Shown in pieces: positions 36,175 through 45,544 of a stretch of DNA of 64,000 nucleotides. Each line of letters starts with the position of its first letter. Position 1 is the stretch's first letter. A model generated the notes under the pieces. That model searched no databases, was not told the DNA's origin, and saw only the letters and a list, made by a program, of their open reading frames with translations. Source of the DNA: Elioraea tepidiphila DSM 17972 (GTDB lineage Bacteria; Pseudomonadota; Alphaproteobacteria; Acetobacterales; Acetobacteraceae); NCBI RefSeq assembly GCF_000378465.1, contig NZ_KB899911.1, forward strand, positions 1-64,000. The letters are read 5' to 3'. Position numbers and translations under genes: made by a program.

Positions 36175-37169
36175 CACGCGGCCTCCGGCGCAGGCGTGTC
36201 GAGCACATCGGTCCAGGCGGTCGCCGGATCGGGCCAGGCCGCGGCGAGCGCGGCGTCGCGCGCCGCCGCCATCTCCGCCCGCGCCTCCGCCGCGATCGCA
36301 TCCAGCGTGGCGTCCGCCGCGCCTGCCTCGATCAGCCGCGCGCGCAGGCGCGCGATCGGGTCGCGCGTGCGCGCCTCCGCCACCTCCTGCTCCGGCCGCC
36401 ACGCCGCCTTGTCGGTGCTGGTATGGCCGAGCAGGCGGAAGGTGCGGAGATGCAGCAGGTGCGGCCCGTCGCCGCGCCGCACGGAGGCGACCAGGCGGCC
36501 GGCGGCCGCGTCCACCGCCGCCGCGTCGTTGCCGTCCACGCTCTCCGCCGGCACACCGATGGCCTCGGCGCGCGCGACCGCGCCCGCCCCGGCGGTCACC
36601 TCGCCCGCGCGCGTGAAGGCGGCGACCCCGTTGTCCTCGCAGACGAACAGAACCGGCAGGCGATAGAGCGCGGCCCAGTTCAACCCTTCGAGGAACGGCC
36701 CGCGATTGATCGCGCCATCGCCGAAGAAACAGGCGACGATCGCATCCGAGCCGAGCAGCCTGAGCCCCTGCGCCGCGCCGACCGCGATCGGAATCCCGCC
36801 CGCCACCACGCCGTTCGCGCCCAGCATGCCGACCGAGAAATCGGCGATGTGCATCGACCCGCCCTTGCCGCCGCAATGGCCCCCCGCACGCCCGAAGAGT
36901 TCCTCCATCATCCCCGCGATGCCGGCGCCCTTGGCGATCGCGTGGCCATGGCCGCGATGGTTCGAGGTGATGCGGTCATCCGCGCGCAGGTTGAGACACA
37001 CCCCGGCGGCCACCGCCTCCTGCCCGATCGAGACGTGCAGCGGCCCCGGCATCTGCCCGGCCGCGTGCGCCGCGAGTGCGGTCTCCTCGAAGGCGCGGAT
37101 GCGCACCATGGTGCGGTAGAGATCGAGCCACCGGCGCGTGTTGTGTCCGGTCGGTGCCGTGTCGGCCAT
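36174..37169 (-). CDS. 2-oxo acid/acetoin dehydrogenase E1 component, alpha subunit
   Basis: 331 residues from the ATG at 37169. E1 alpha features: HVSIGQEAVAAGVCLNLRAD, NHRGHGHAIAKGA, GKGGSMHIADFSVGMLGANG and the thiamine-diphosphate motif GDGAINRGPFLEGLN. The length and these motifs are closest to pyruvate/acetoin dehydrogenases of AcoA type. It works as an alpha2beta2 unit with the gene at 35167-36174. Divergent from the 37247 gene across 77 bases. Confidence 0.92.
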   Translation of the reverse strand: MADTAPTGHNTRRWLDLYRTMVRIRAFEETALAAHAAGQMPGPLHVSIGQEAVAAGVCLNLRADDRITSNHRGHGHAIAKGAGIAGMMEELFGRAGGHCGGKGGSMHIADFSVGMLGANGVVAGGIPIAVGAAQGLRLLGSDAIVACFFGDGAINRGPFLEGLNWAALYRLPVLFVCEDNGVAAFTRAGEVTAGAGAVARAEAIGVPAESVDGNDAAAVDAAAGRLVASVRRGDGPHLLHLRTFRLLGHTSTDKAAWRPEQEVAEARTRDPIARLRARLIEAGAADATLDAIAAEARAEMAAARDAALAAAWPDPATAWTDVLDTPAPEAA

Positions 37170-37246
37170 GCGGGTCCCCTGGTCCTCTTGCGCATCCTGC
37201 GGAACCGCGCTCAACAATCAAGCCGCGTGCGCGAAGGAGTGGCGCG

Positions 37247-38074
37247 ATGGCCGGCGATCCCCTGGTGCTCGACAGCGTCACCCACCTGCCCGACGGGGTG
37301 CGCGGGCGCGCCGCGCTCTGCGCCTCGCATGGCGGCATCTATTCGGGGTGGTATGCGGCGCATCGCGGCCTCGGCGGCGTGATCCTGCACGATGCCGGCA
37401 TCGGCCGCGACCGCGCCGGCGTCTCCGGGCTCGACTGGCTCGCGCGCATCGCCGTGCCGGCCGCCGCGATCGGGCATCTCTCGGCGCGGATCGGCGACGG
37501 CGCGGACGGGCTCGCGCGCGGGGTGCTGAGCACGGTGAACGCGCAGGCGGCCGCCCTCGGCCTTGCGGTGGGCATGCGCGCGGCCGAGGCGCTGGAGCGG
37601 CTCGCCGCGGCCGATCTGCTGGAACCGCCGCACGTGCCCGAGATCGCCGAGGCGCGCGCCGAGATCGCCGAGGCCGGCCGCGCCGGGATCCGCGTCTTCG
37701 CGCTCGATTCCAACAGCCTGGTCGTGCCCGAGGATGCGGGCCACGTCGTCGTGACAGGCAGCCATGGCGGGCTGCTCGGCGGCCGGCCGGAGACGGCGGT
37801 GAGGCAGCCCGTGCTCGCCGCGGTCTACAACGACGCTGGCGGCGGCATCGATGGCGCCGGCTTCTCGCGCCTGCCCGCACTCGATGCGCGCGGCATCGCC
37901 GGCGCCACCGTGGACGCGGCAAGCGCGCGGATCGGCGAGGCCATGTCCACCTGGACCGACGGCATCGTCTCGGCCGTCAACGACACGGCCGCCCGCATGG
38001 GCGGGCGCGTCGGCCAGACCTGCCGCGCGTTCGTTCACGCGCTGCTCGACGCCGCGGCGCGCAAGATCGCCTGA
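37247..38074 (+). CDS. Conserved hypothetical protein next to a TPP enzyme
   Basis: 275 residues, no signal peptide or membrane segment. I do not recognise a family with confidence. Visible features are an N-terminal DSVTHLPDGVRG, a Gly-rich HGGIYSGWYAAHRGLGGVIL, and VVVTGSHGGLLGG in the middle; then VYNDAGGGIDGAG and a C-terminal Arg/Ala-rich helix. The repeated SHGG-type glycine loops suggest phosphate or cofactor binding. AAGGAG precedes the ATG at 37247. It is 16 bases ahead of the thiamine-diphosphate enzyme and is probably co-transcribed, so it may act on the same oxo-acid pathway. Confidence 0.75.
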   Translation: MAGDPLVLDSVTHLPDGVRGRAALCASHGGIYSGWYAAHRGLGGVILHDAGIGRDRAGVSGLDWLARIAVPAAAIGHLSARIGDGADGLARGVLSTVNAQAAALGLAVGMRAAEALERLAAADLLEPPHVPEIAEARAEIAEAGRAGIRVFALDSNSLVVPEDAGHVVVTGSHGGLLGGRPETAVRQPVLAAVYNDAGGGIDGAGFSRLPALDARGIAGATVDAASARIGEAMSTWTDGIVSAVNDTAARMGGRVGQTCRAFVHALLDAAARKIA

Positions 38075-38090
38075 GGGGACCACGCCACGC

Positions 38091-39842
38091 ATGGATGCCA
38101 CGCCGGTTTCGAACACGCTGCGCCGGATGACGGGCGGGGCCGCACTCGCCGAGATGCTGAAGCTCGCGGGCGCCGGTCCGATGTTCGGCATGGGCGGGTT
38201 CCAGCTGCTGCCGTTCTACGAGGCGTGCCGCGCGCTCGGGCTCAGGCACGCGCTGATCAATGACGAGCGCTGCGGCGCCTTCGCCGCTGATGCCTATGCG
38301 CGCGTGACCAACCGGCCCGGCATCTGCGACGGCACGCTGGGGCCGGGGGCGACCAACCTGACCACCGGGCTGATCGAGGCGCTGAACGGCGGCATGCCGA
38401 TGATCGCCATCACGGGCGGCGCGAACCGGCAGCACGCCTGGAAGAACATGACGCAGGAGGCGCGCCAGTTCGACATCCTGCGCCCCGCGGTGAAGGAGGC
38501 GATCCGGATCGAGGTGACGTCGCGCGTGCCCGAGCTCTTGCGCCGCGCCTTCGCGGTCGCGACCTCGGGCCGGCCCGGCCCGGTGCTGATCGAGGTGCCG
38601 GAGGATGTCGCCCATGGCGAGCACGAGTTCGACGCCGCCGAGTTCTGGATCGATCCCGGCACGCTGAAGGCGCAGGCGCGGCGCACGCGGCCCGACCCGG
38701 ACCTGCTGATCGCGGCCGGGCGGATGCTGGCCGAGGCCGAGCGGCCGCTGATCCTGGCCGGCGGCGGGGTTCACCTGTCGGAGGCCTACGACCCGCTGCT
38801 CACACTCGCGGAGGGGGAGGGGATCCCGGTCGCGCACACGATGTCGGGCAAGGGCGCGATCCCGTGCACGCACGCGCTCTCGGCCGGGCTGTTCGGCCGC
38901 TATGACCGGATCGCCAACGCGATGATCGCCGAGAGCGACTGCCTGCTGGTGGTCGGCTGCAAGCTCGGCGAGATCGCGACCAGGCGCTTCGCGCTGATCC
39001 CGCCGAGCAAGCGGCTGATCCATATCGACATCGTCGCCGAGGAGATCGGGCGCACCACGCGCGCCGATGTCGCGCTGGCCGCCGATGCGCGCCTCGCCCT
39101 CGCCGATCTTGCGGCGTTCCTGGGCGACGGCAGCGCGCGCGCGCGCGGTCGCGCCGAGTGGGTCGCCTCGGTGCCGAAACGCATGGCCAAGTGGCGCCAG
39201 GGCGCGCGCGAGCGGCTGGAGTCCGCCGAACGGCCGATCAATGTCGGGCGGCTGATGGGCGCGCTCAACCGCGTGCTGCCGGCGGATGCGGTGCTGGTCG
39301 CCGATGGCGGCTTCGCCGCCCATTGGGGCGGGCTGTTCTTCGACACCAAGCAGGCCGGCCGGACCTTCGTCCCCGATCGCGGCTTCGCCTCGATCGGCTA
39401 CGGCGTGCCGGGCGGGATCGGCGCGCAGCTCGGCGTGGGGCCGAAGCGCCGCGTGGTCGCGCTGACGGGCGATGGCGGGTTCAACATGTCGATGGGCGAG
39501 CTCGAGACCGCGCGCCGGCTCGGCGCCGCGATCGTCGTCTGCATCTTCAACAACGCCGCCTCGGGCTACGTGAAGGCGCTCCAGCACGCGGTGTTCGGGC
39601 CGGGCAACTACCAGTCCTCCGACCTCGCCGAGATGGACTATGCGGCGGTCGCGCGCGCCATGGGTTGCCACGGAATCCGGGTCGAGGACCCGGAGGCGCT
39701 GGAGGACGCGTTGCGCGAGGGGCTCGCCAACACCACCTCCCCGACGGTGCTCGACATCGTGGTGACGCGCGATCCGGCGCGGATGCTGCCCGGTGTCGAC
39801 AACCGCACCCTCACGGTCCAGAAGGGCGACCGGCCGGTATGA
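38091..39842 (+). CDS. Thiamine diphosphate-dependent acetolactate synthase-like enzyme
   Basis: 583 residues with the three-domain layout of the family. The catalytic glutamate region is INDERCGAFAADAYAR. The central FAD/nucleotide-like domain is about residues 190-340. The C-terminal cofactor motif starts GDGGFNMSMGELETA and ends in a conserved IFNN. Substrates of such stand-alone enzymes vary (acetolactate synthase, benzoylformate or oxalyl-CoA decarboxylase, glyoxylate carboligase), and nothing here decides. The plus-strand trio 37247-41077 likely forms one operon. Confidence 0.88.
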   Translation: MDATPVSNTLRRMTGGAALAEMLKLAGAGPMFGMGGFQLLPFYEACRALGLRHALINDERCGAFAADAYARVTNRPGICDGTLGPGATNLTTGLIEALNGGMPMIAITGGANRQHAWKNMTQEARQFDILRPAVKEAIRIEVTSRVPELLRRAFAVATSGRPGPVLIEVPEDVAHGEHEFDAAEFWIDPGTLKAQARRTRPDPDLLIAAGRMLAEAERPLILAGGGVHLSEAYDPLLTLAEGEGIPVAHTMSGKGAIPCTHALSAGLFGRYDRIANAMIAESDCLLVVGCKLGEIATRRFALIPPSKRLIHIDIVAEEIGRTTRADVALAADARLALADLAAFLGDGSARARGRAEWVASVPKRMAKWRQGARERLESAERPINVGRLMGALNRVLPADAVLVADGGFAAHWGGLFFDTKQAGRTFVPDRGFASIGYGVPGGIGAQLGVGPKRRVVALTGDGGFNMSMGELETARRLGAAIVVCIFNNAASGYVKALQHAVFGPGNYQSSDLAEMDYAAVARAMGCHGIRVEDPEALEDALREGLANTTSPTVLDIVVTRDPARMLPGVDNRTLTVQKGDRPV

Positions 39843-39910
39843 TCGTCGCCGCGGCGGGCAGCCGCCACACCAACCCTGCCCGCCGCGGCGCGTAGAGCAG
39901 GAGAACCCCC

Positions 39911-41077
39911 ATGACCCCGTGCATCATCGGCTGGGCGCATTCCGCCTTCGGCAAGCGCGAGGAGCCGGATGTCGAGGCGCTGATGGCGACCGTGGCCGCC
40001 GATGCGCTGGCGCATGCCGGCGTGGAGCCGGCGGATGTCGGTGCCGTGCATGTCGGCGTGTTCAATGCCGGGTTCTCGAAGCAGGACTTCTTCGCCTCGA
40101 TGGTGTTCCAGGCGCTGCCCGCGCTGCGCTTCACCCCGGCGACCCGGCACGAGAACGCCTGCGCCACCGGCTCGGCCGCGATCCATGCGGCGCTCGCCGA
40201 CATCCGCGCCGGCAAGGCGCGTGTGGCCCTCGTCGTCGGCGCGGAGAAGATGACCGCGTCCTCGCCCGCGCAGATCGCCGATGCGCTGCTCGCCGCGTCC
40301 TATCGCCGCGAGGAGGACCAGGTCGAGGCAGGCTTCGCCGGCATCTTCGGCCGCATCGCGCAGACCTATTTCCAGCGCCACGGCGATGCCTCGGACGCGC
40401 TCGCCGCGATCGCGGCGAAGAACCACAGGCACGGGGTGGGCAACCCCTATGCGCAGATGCGGCGCGATCTCGGCTTCGAGTTCTGCCGCACGGTGAGCGA
40501 GAAGAACCCGCTGGTCGCGGGGCCGCTGAAGCGCACCGATTGCAGCCTCGTCTCCGACGGCGCGGCGGCGCTGGTGATCGCCGACGAGGAGACGGCGCGG
40601 GGCATGGCGCGCGCGGTCGGGTTCCGCGCCGCGGCGCAGGTGAACGACTTCCTGCCGATGTCGAAGCGCGACCCGATCGCGTTCGAGGGCTGCGAGCTCG
40701 CCTGGAAGCGCGCGCATGACGCCGCCGGCACGACGCTGAACGACCTCTCCTTCGTCGAGACGCATGACTGCTTCACCATCGCCGAGCTGATCGAATACGA
40801 GGCGATGGGGCTCGCGCCGCGCGGCCAGGGCGCGCGTGTCGCGCTCGACGGCACGACCGCGAAGGGGGGGCGCCTGCCGGTGAACCCCTCGGGCGGGCTG
40901 AAGGCGAAGGGCCACCCGATCGGCGCGACCGGCGTGTCGATGCACGCGCTCGCGGCGATGCAGCTCATGGGCGAGGCGGGCGAGATGCAGGTGCCTGGAG
41001 CCACGCTCGGCGGCGTGTTCAACATGGGCGGGGCGGCGGTCGCGAACTACGTCTCGATCCTGGAACGCCTGCGCTAG
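39911..41077 (+). CDS. Thiolase-like acetyl-CoA acyltransferase (SCP-x type)
   Basis: 388 residues. Thiolase fold of the lipid-transfer/SCP-x branch: nucleophile cysteine in ENACATGSAAIHAA, VETHDCFTIAELIEYEA, LPVNPSGGLKAKGHPIGATG and FNMGGAAVANY at the end. Such proteins cleave or condense acyl-CoA thioesters, often of branched or steroid side chains. The nearby acyl-CoA ligase (43922) could supply CoA esters. AGCAGGAG precedes the ATG at 39911. The TAG stop is formed by the CTAG that begins element copy B. Confidence 0.9.
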   Translation: MTPCIIGWAHSAFGKREEPDVEALMATVAADALAHAGVEPADVGAVHVGVFNAGFSKQDFFASMVFQALPALRFTPATRHENACATGSAAIHAALADIRAGKARVALVVGAEKMTASSPAQIADALLAASYRREEDQVEAGFAGIFGRIAQTYFQRHGDASDALAAIAAKNHRHGVGNPYAQMRRDLGFEFCRTVSEKNPLVAGPLKRTDCSLVSDGAAALVIADEETARGMARAVGFRAAAQVNDFLPMSKRDPIAFEGCELAWKRAHDAAGTTLNDLSFVETHDCFTIAELIEYEAMGLAPRGQGARVALDGTTAKGGRLPVNPSGGLKAKGHPIGATGVSMHALAAMQLMGEAGEMQVPGATLGGVFNMGGAAVANYVSILERLR

Positions 41078-41170
41078 GGCGGTTTCCACAAGAGTGGAAA
41101 CCGCTCCGGTCATTCCCTGCGAGCATCTTCACGCACACGGCTGAGTCCGGCCGCGTGCGATCCGCTCTAG
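41074..41170 (-). repeat. 97-bp CTAG-ended palindromic element, copy B (inverted)
   Basis: Same length and architecture as 35074-35170 but in opposite orientation. GCGGTTTCCAC-AAGA-GTGGAAACCGC (41079-41104) is the first hairpin. CGCACACGGCTG-AGTC-CGGCCGCGTGCG (41132-41159) is the second; its two differences between arms leave G-U pairs. The conserved CGAGCATCTTCA joins them. CTAG at 41074 and at 41167 gives TAG stops to the thiolase (plus) and the ABC permease (minus). Two independent copies with the same boundaries establish the element's exact ends. Confidence 0.92.
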
Positions 41171-42804
41171 GGCCGCCATGGCAGCGTCCCCGCCGGCAGC
41201 CGCCGCGCCGCCAGCGTGGCCGCCGCCATCAGCCCCGCCATCAGCGCGAGCGCGAGGCACGACACCGCGGCCGCCTGCGCCGACTGGCCGCTCTCCTGGA
41301 GCGTGAACACCAGCACGCCGAGCGTCTGCGTGCCCGGGCCGTAGAGCAGCACCGACACCGTCACCTCGTTGATCGCGGTCAGCGCCACCAGGATCGCCCC
41401 GGCCGCGAGCGCGGGCGCGAGCGGCGGGGCGTGGATCGACACCACGCGGCGCAGCGTGCCCGCGCCCATGCCGCGCGCGGCATGATCCAGCAGCGGATCG
41501 AGCCGCGCGGCGGCGGCGGCCACGGGGCGCAGCGCCAGCGCCTGGAAGCGCGTCAGGTAGGCGAGCAGGATCACGGCGAGTGAACCGTAGAGCGCCATGC
41601 CGCCCGGCACCGAGAGCACCACCAGGATCGCCGCGACCGCCGTGCAGGTGCCCGGCAGCGCGTAGGGCAGGTCGGCGGCGGCGGAGCCGAGCTTCACCTC
41701 GCGCCGGCGCAACGACAACGCGATCGGCAGGGCGGCCAGCGCCAGGATCGAAGCCGCGCCGAGCGAGAGGGTCAGCGAATTGCCGATCGCGCGCGCGGTA
41801 TGCGAGCCGGGCGCCAGCGCGGCGGTGAAGTTGCGCAGCGTGATCGTCTCGGCGCCGATCTGCACGCCCACGGCCGGCACCAAGGCGGCCGCGGCGAGGG
41901 CGGCGAGCGGCACCATCAGCACGGCGGCGAGATAGGCGAGCACCAGCGCCGCCACGCCTCCTCGGACCCTGCCGAGCGCGATCGGCGCGAAGGGCAGCCG
42001 CCCGGCGAGCGGCGCGGCGCGCGCGGCCCAACCCTGCAGCGCCAGCGCCGGCGCCGCCATCGCGGCGAGCAGGAGCGCGATCGCCGCCGCCTCGGCGAGC
42101 GCGGTCGCCCCGCCGGTCGAGAGCTTCTGCCAGATCAGCACGGTCAGCACGATGTAGCGCGCCGGGATGCCGATCAGGGCGCCCACGCCGAAATTGCCGA
42201 GGGCGGCGACATAGGCGAGCCCGGCGCCGGCCGCGAGCGCGGGGGCCAGCAGCGGCCAGACCACGTGCCGGAGCGCCGCCTCCGGCGCGGCACCGAGGCC
42301 GCGAGCGGCCATCACCGCCTCGCCCGGAACGCGGCGCAGCGTCGCGGCCAATGTCAGGAACACCAGCGGCGTGCCCTGCACGCCGAGCAGCAGCATCATC
42401 CCGCCCGGGCTGTACACCGGGTTGGTGGTGCCGAGCGGCGGGGCGAGGTCGAGCGCCAGCAGCAGGGGCGAGGACGGTCCCGCGGCCTGGATCCAGCCGA
42501 GCGCCATCACCTGCGGCGGCACCAGCACCGGCAGCACGGCGCAGAACACCATCGCGCGCCGCGCCGGGACGGGGCCGCGCAGCAGCAGCGCCCAGGCGAG
42601 GGCCGCTCCCAGCACCGCAGCGAAGCCGGCTGCCCCGCACGCGACCACGAGCGAACGCCAGGCCGCGCGCCAGATCGCCGGATCGGCGAGCGTCGCGCCC
42701 GGGCCGGCCGCACCCTCCGCCAGCAGGCGGATGAGCGGCACGGCGCCGATCAGCACGAGCCAGAGAAGGGCGAGAGCGGCGAGCCCCCGCCCGTCACGCG
42801 CCAT
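41167..42804 (-). CDS. Iron(III)/thiamine-type ABC transporter permease (double-length)
   Basis: 545 residues with about 12 membrane segments, two permease domains in tandem as in FbpB/ThiP. The two cytoplasmic EAA-loop segments that touch the ATPase are visible (GEAVMAARGLGAAPEAA in the first half, LLDHAARGMGAGTLRRV in the second). It imports the ligand of the binding protein encoded 9 bases upstream. The usual third gene, the ATPase, would follow on the minus strand but is absent; the repeat element lies there instead. The element supplies the TAG stop at 41167-41169. Confidence 0.88.
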   Translation of the reverse strand: MARDGRGLAALALLWLVLIGAVPLIRLLAEGAAGPGATLADPAIWRAAWRSLVVACGAAGFAAVLGAALAWALLLRGPVPARRAMVFCAVLPVLVPPQVMALGWIQAAGPSSPLLLALDLAPPLGTTNPVYSPGGMMLLLGVQGTPLVFLTLAATLRRVPGEAVMAARGLGAAPEAALRHVVWPLLAPALAAGAGLAYVAALGNFGVGALIGIPARYIVLTVLIWQKLSTGGATALAEAAAIALLLAAMAAPALALQGWAARAAPLAGRLPFAPIALGRVRGGVAALVLAYLAAVLMVPLAALAAAALVPAVGVQIGAETITLRNFTAALAPGSHTARAIGNSLTLSLGAASILALAALPIALSLRRREVKLGSAAADLPYALPGTCTAVAAILVVLSVPGGMALYGSLAVILLAYLTRFQALALRPVAAAAARLDPLLDHAARGMGAGTLRRVVSIHAPPLAPALAAGAILVALTAINEVTVSVLLYGPGTQTLGVLVFTLQESGQSAQAAAVSCLALALMAGLMAAATLAARRLPAGTLPWRP

Positions 42805-42813
42805 GAAGTCCGG

Positions 42814-43809
42814 TCAGCTCCCCGTCAGCGCCGCGAAACGCTTCAACGTCGCCTCCTGCTCCCGCGCCGCCCGCGCGGCGTCGAGGGGCATGATGCGGAT
42901 CGTGCGCGGATCGGGGAAGCCCGGCGGCGGTGCCACCGACGGATCGGCCGGCAGGAAGCCCTGGCTCGCGGCCAGGCGCTGGCCCTCGGGCGAAAGCAGG
43001 AAGTCGAGGAAGGCGATCGCGGCCGGCACGTTGCGCGCGGTGGACAGGATCGCCGCCGGCTCGGTGATGGCCGACACACCGTCCTCCGGAAACACGAAGC
43101 GCACCGGTGCGCCCTTCGCCGCCTCGCGGATCGGCAGGTAGTCGATCACGATGCCGAAGGCGCGCTCGGCCCCCGCCACGGCCTGCATCACCGGGCCGTT
43201 GCCGCCGCGCGCCTGCACCCCGCCCTCGACCAGCTTCTCGATATAGGGCCAGCCGAGGGCCGGGTTCTGGGTCAGCGCCAGCACGTGGATCGCGGCCGCG
43301 CCCGAAACGGCGGGGGAGGGCATCGCCACCTGGCCGCGCGCGCGCGGATCGACCAGATCCGTCCAGCGCGCGGGCACGAAGGGCGCGCGCAGATGGTGCA
43401 TGATGCCGGTGGTGATCAGCTTGGTGCCGAAATAGCTCCGGTCCGCCGCAACGTGATCCTCCGGCACGCCGGCGGTCTTCACCTCGGGCGAGGGGCGCAG
43501 CCGCCCTTCCGCCTTCAGCCCCTCGAAGGTCAGGCTGTCGGCGAGCAGCAGCACGTCCGGGCGCGGGGCGCCGGCGGCGATCTCGGCGCGCAGCCGGGTC
43601 ATGATCTGGCCGGTGCCGCCGCGAATCCACTCCACCTGCACGCCGGGATGCAGCGCCTTGAACGCCTCGACCGTGCGCGCGGCGTCGGGTTCGAGCTGGC
43701 TGGTGTAGAGCACGAGCGTGCCCGAGACCGCCGCGCGGGCCGGGCGCAGCGCGGGGAGGGCGAGGCCCGCGAGGGCGAGGCGGGCGAGGGGGCGGCGGCC
43801 GAGCAGCAT
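42814..43809 (-). CDS. ABC transporter extracellular solute-binding protein (family 1, iron/polyamine type)
   Basis: 331 residues. Signal peptide MLLGRRPLARLALAGLALPA, cleaved near ARA. VLYTSQLEPDAARTVEAF and VQVEWIRGGTGQIMTRL are typical of the ferric-iron/2-aminoethylphosphonate/thiamine cluster of binding proteins. SPAVSGAAAIHVLALTQN and LLSPEGQRLAASQGFLP follow. The ligand cannot be fixed: the pair of tyrosines expected of Fe-binding members is not obvious. ATG at 43809 with GGGAG upstream. Pairs with the permease at 41167. Confidence 0.9.
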   Translation of the reverse strand: MLLGRRPLARLALAGLALPALRPARAAVSGTLVLYTSQLEPDAARTVEAFKALHPGVQVEWIRGGTGQIMTRLRAEIAAGAPRPDVLLLADSLTFEGLKAEGRLRPSPEVKTAGVPEDHVAADRSYFGTKLITTGIMHHLRAPFVPARWTDLVDPRARGQVAMPSPAVSGAAAIHVLALTQNPALGWPYIEKLVEGGVQARGGNGPVMQAVAGAERAFGIVIDYLPIREAAKGAPVRFVFPEDGVSAITEPAAILSTARNVPAAIAFLDFLLSPEGQRLAASQGFLPADPSVAPPPGFPDPRTIRIMPLDAARAAREQEATLKRFAALTGS

Positions 43810-43921
43810 GGAGGGACTCCCGTTATCGTGCGGCGCGCGGTGATCTATGCCGGCGCGGCCCCGCCCGGCAGGGGGTGGCGTGTGAAGTTCTGATGACGTC
43901 GGCGAGGGAAGGACGCAAGGG

Positions 43922-45508
43922 ATGGGTCCGGCGACCGCGATGAATCTGGGCCGGCTGCTGACGCAGACGGCGCGGCGGCTGCCCGATCGGCTGGCGCTGG
44001 TGCAGGGCGACCGGCGCCTCACCTGGGCCGAGCTCGACGCGCGGGTCGATCGCTTCGCCGCGGTGCTGCGCGCGCATGGCGTCGGCCATGGCGACCGCGT
44101 GCTGGTGCACAGCCGCAACACGGTGGCGATGTTCGAGAGCCTCTGGGCGGTGCTGAAGGTCGGCGCGGTCTGGGTGCCGACCAATGTGCGCCTGACCCCG
44201 GCCGAGGTCGCCTATCTCGGCGCGGCGAGCCGGGCCAAGGCGATGCTGCGCGACCAGGGCTTCGCCGGGCACGCCGAGGCCGTGCGCGCCGAGAGCCCGG
44301 CGCTCCGGACCGTGCTCGCGGTCGGCGATGCCGGGCCAAGCGAGGTCGATCTCGAGGCGGCGATGGCGGCCGCGCCACCGCCTCCCCCGGACCACGAGGC
44401 CGACGTGGCCTATGGCGACGCCTGCTGGTTCTTCTTCACCTCCGGCACGACCGGGCGGCCCAAGGCGGCGGTGCTGACGCACGGGCAGATGTCGTTCGTG
44501 GTGGCCAACCACCTCGCCGACCTGATGCCCGGGCTCTCGGAGCGGGACTGCGCGCTCATCTGCGCGCCGCTCAGCCACGCCGCGGGGCTCCATGCGCTCG
44601 CGACGGTGGCGCGCGGCTGCCCGAGCGTCATGACCGCCTCCGAGCGCTTCGATCCGGAGGAGGTCTGGCGGCTGGTCGAGGCGCACCGCGCGACGACGAT
44701 GTTCGTGGTGCCCACCATGCTGACCCTGCTGGTCGATCACCCCTCGGTCGATCGGCACGACCACACCTCGCTCCGTCACCTGATGTATGCGGGGGCACCG
44801 ATGTACCGCGCGGATCAGAAGCGGGCGCTCGCCAAGCTCGGCGGTGGCTGCCTGACGCAGTATTTCGGCCTCGGCGAGGTGACCGCCAACATCACCGTGC
44901 TGCGCCCGGACCAGCACAGCCTGGAGGATGATCCGGCGTTTCCGCTCGGCTCCTGCGGCATGCCGCGCACGGGGATGGACGTGGCGATCCTGGACGAGGC
45001 CGGCCGGCGGCTGGCCCCGGGCGAGACGGGCGAGATCTGCGTGCGCGGCCCGGCGGTGTTCGCCGGCTACTTCGAGAACGGGGCCGCGAACGCCAAGGCC
45101 TTCGCCGGCGGCTGGTTCCACACCGGCGATCTCGGCCACCTGGACGCGCGCGGGTTCCTCTACATCACCGGCCGGGCCTCGGACATGTACATCTCAGGGG
45201 GCTCGAACATCTATCCGCGCGAGATCGAGGAGGCGATCCTGACCCATCCCGCGATCGCCGAGGTCGCGGTGGTCGGCCTGCCGCACCCCAAATGGGGCGA
45301 GGCGGGGGTCGCGGCCGTGGTTCCGAAGCCGGGGGAGGCGGTGGACGAGGCGGCGATCCGCGACCATCTCGCCGGTCGCATTGCGCGATACAAGCAGCCG
45401 CTTCGGATCGTTTTCTGGGATTCGTTGCCGAAATCCGGCTACGGCAAGGTGCCGAAGGCGCTGGTGCGCCAGCGCCTGGAGGCAGAGGGGGTCGGGTTCG
45501 CCGACTGA
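43922..45508 (+). CDS. AMP-forming acyl-CoA synthetase
   Basis: 528 residues. ANL-superfamily enzyme: phosphate loop FTSGTTGRPKAAVLTH, adenine motif YFGLGEVTANI, hinge GRASDMYISGGSN and the catalytic lysine in PKSGYGKVPK near the end. Activates a carboxylic acid as acyl-AMP and transfers it to CoA in the cytoplasm. Medium/long-chain or aromatic substrates are equally possible. GGAAGGA precedes the ATG at 43922; an ATG six codons later (43940) is an alternative. Divergent from the binding-protein gene. Confidence 0.92.
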   Translation: MGPATAMNLGRLLTQTARRLPDRLALVQGDRRLTWAELDARVDRFAAVLRAHGVGHGDRVLVHSRNTVAMFESLWAVLKVGAVWVPTNVRLTPAEVAYLGAASRAKAMLRDQGFAGHAEAVRAESPALRTVLAVGDAGPSEVDLEAAMAAAPPPPPDHEADVAYGDACWFFFTSGTTGRPKAAVLTHGQMSFVVANHLADLMPGLSERDCALICAPLSHAAGLHALATVARGCPSVMTASERFDPEEVWRLVEAHRATTMFVVPTMLTLLVDHPSVDRHDHTSLRHLMYAGAPMYRADQKRALAKLGGGCLTQYFGLGEVTANITVLRPDQHSLEDDPAFPLGSCGMPRTGMDVAILDEAGRRLAPGETGEICVRGPAVFAGYFENGAANAKAFAGGWFHTGDLGHLDARGFLYITGRASDMYISGGSNIYPREIEEAILTHPAIAEVAVVGLPHPKWGEAGVAAVVPKPGEAVDEAAIRDHLAGRIARYKQPLRIVFWDSLPKSGYGKVPKALVRQRLEAEGVGFAD

Positions 45509-45544
45509 TCGGGTCGCGTCAGCCCCGGGTTGCCCGGTTCGCGG

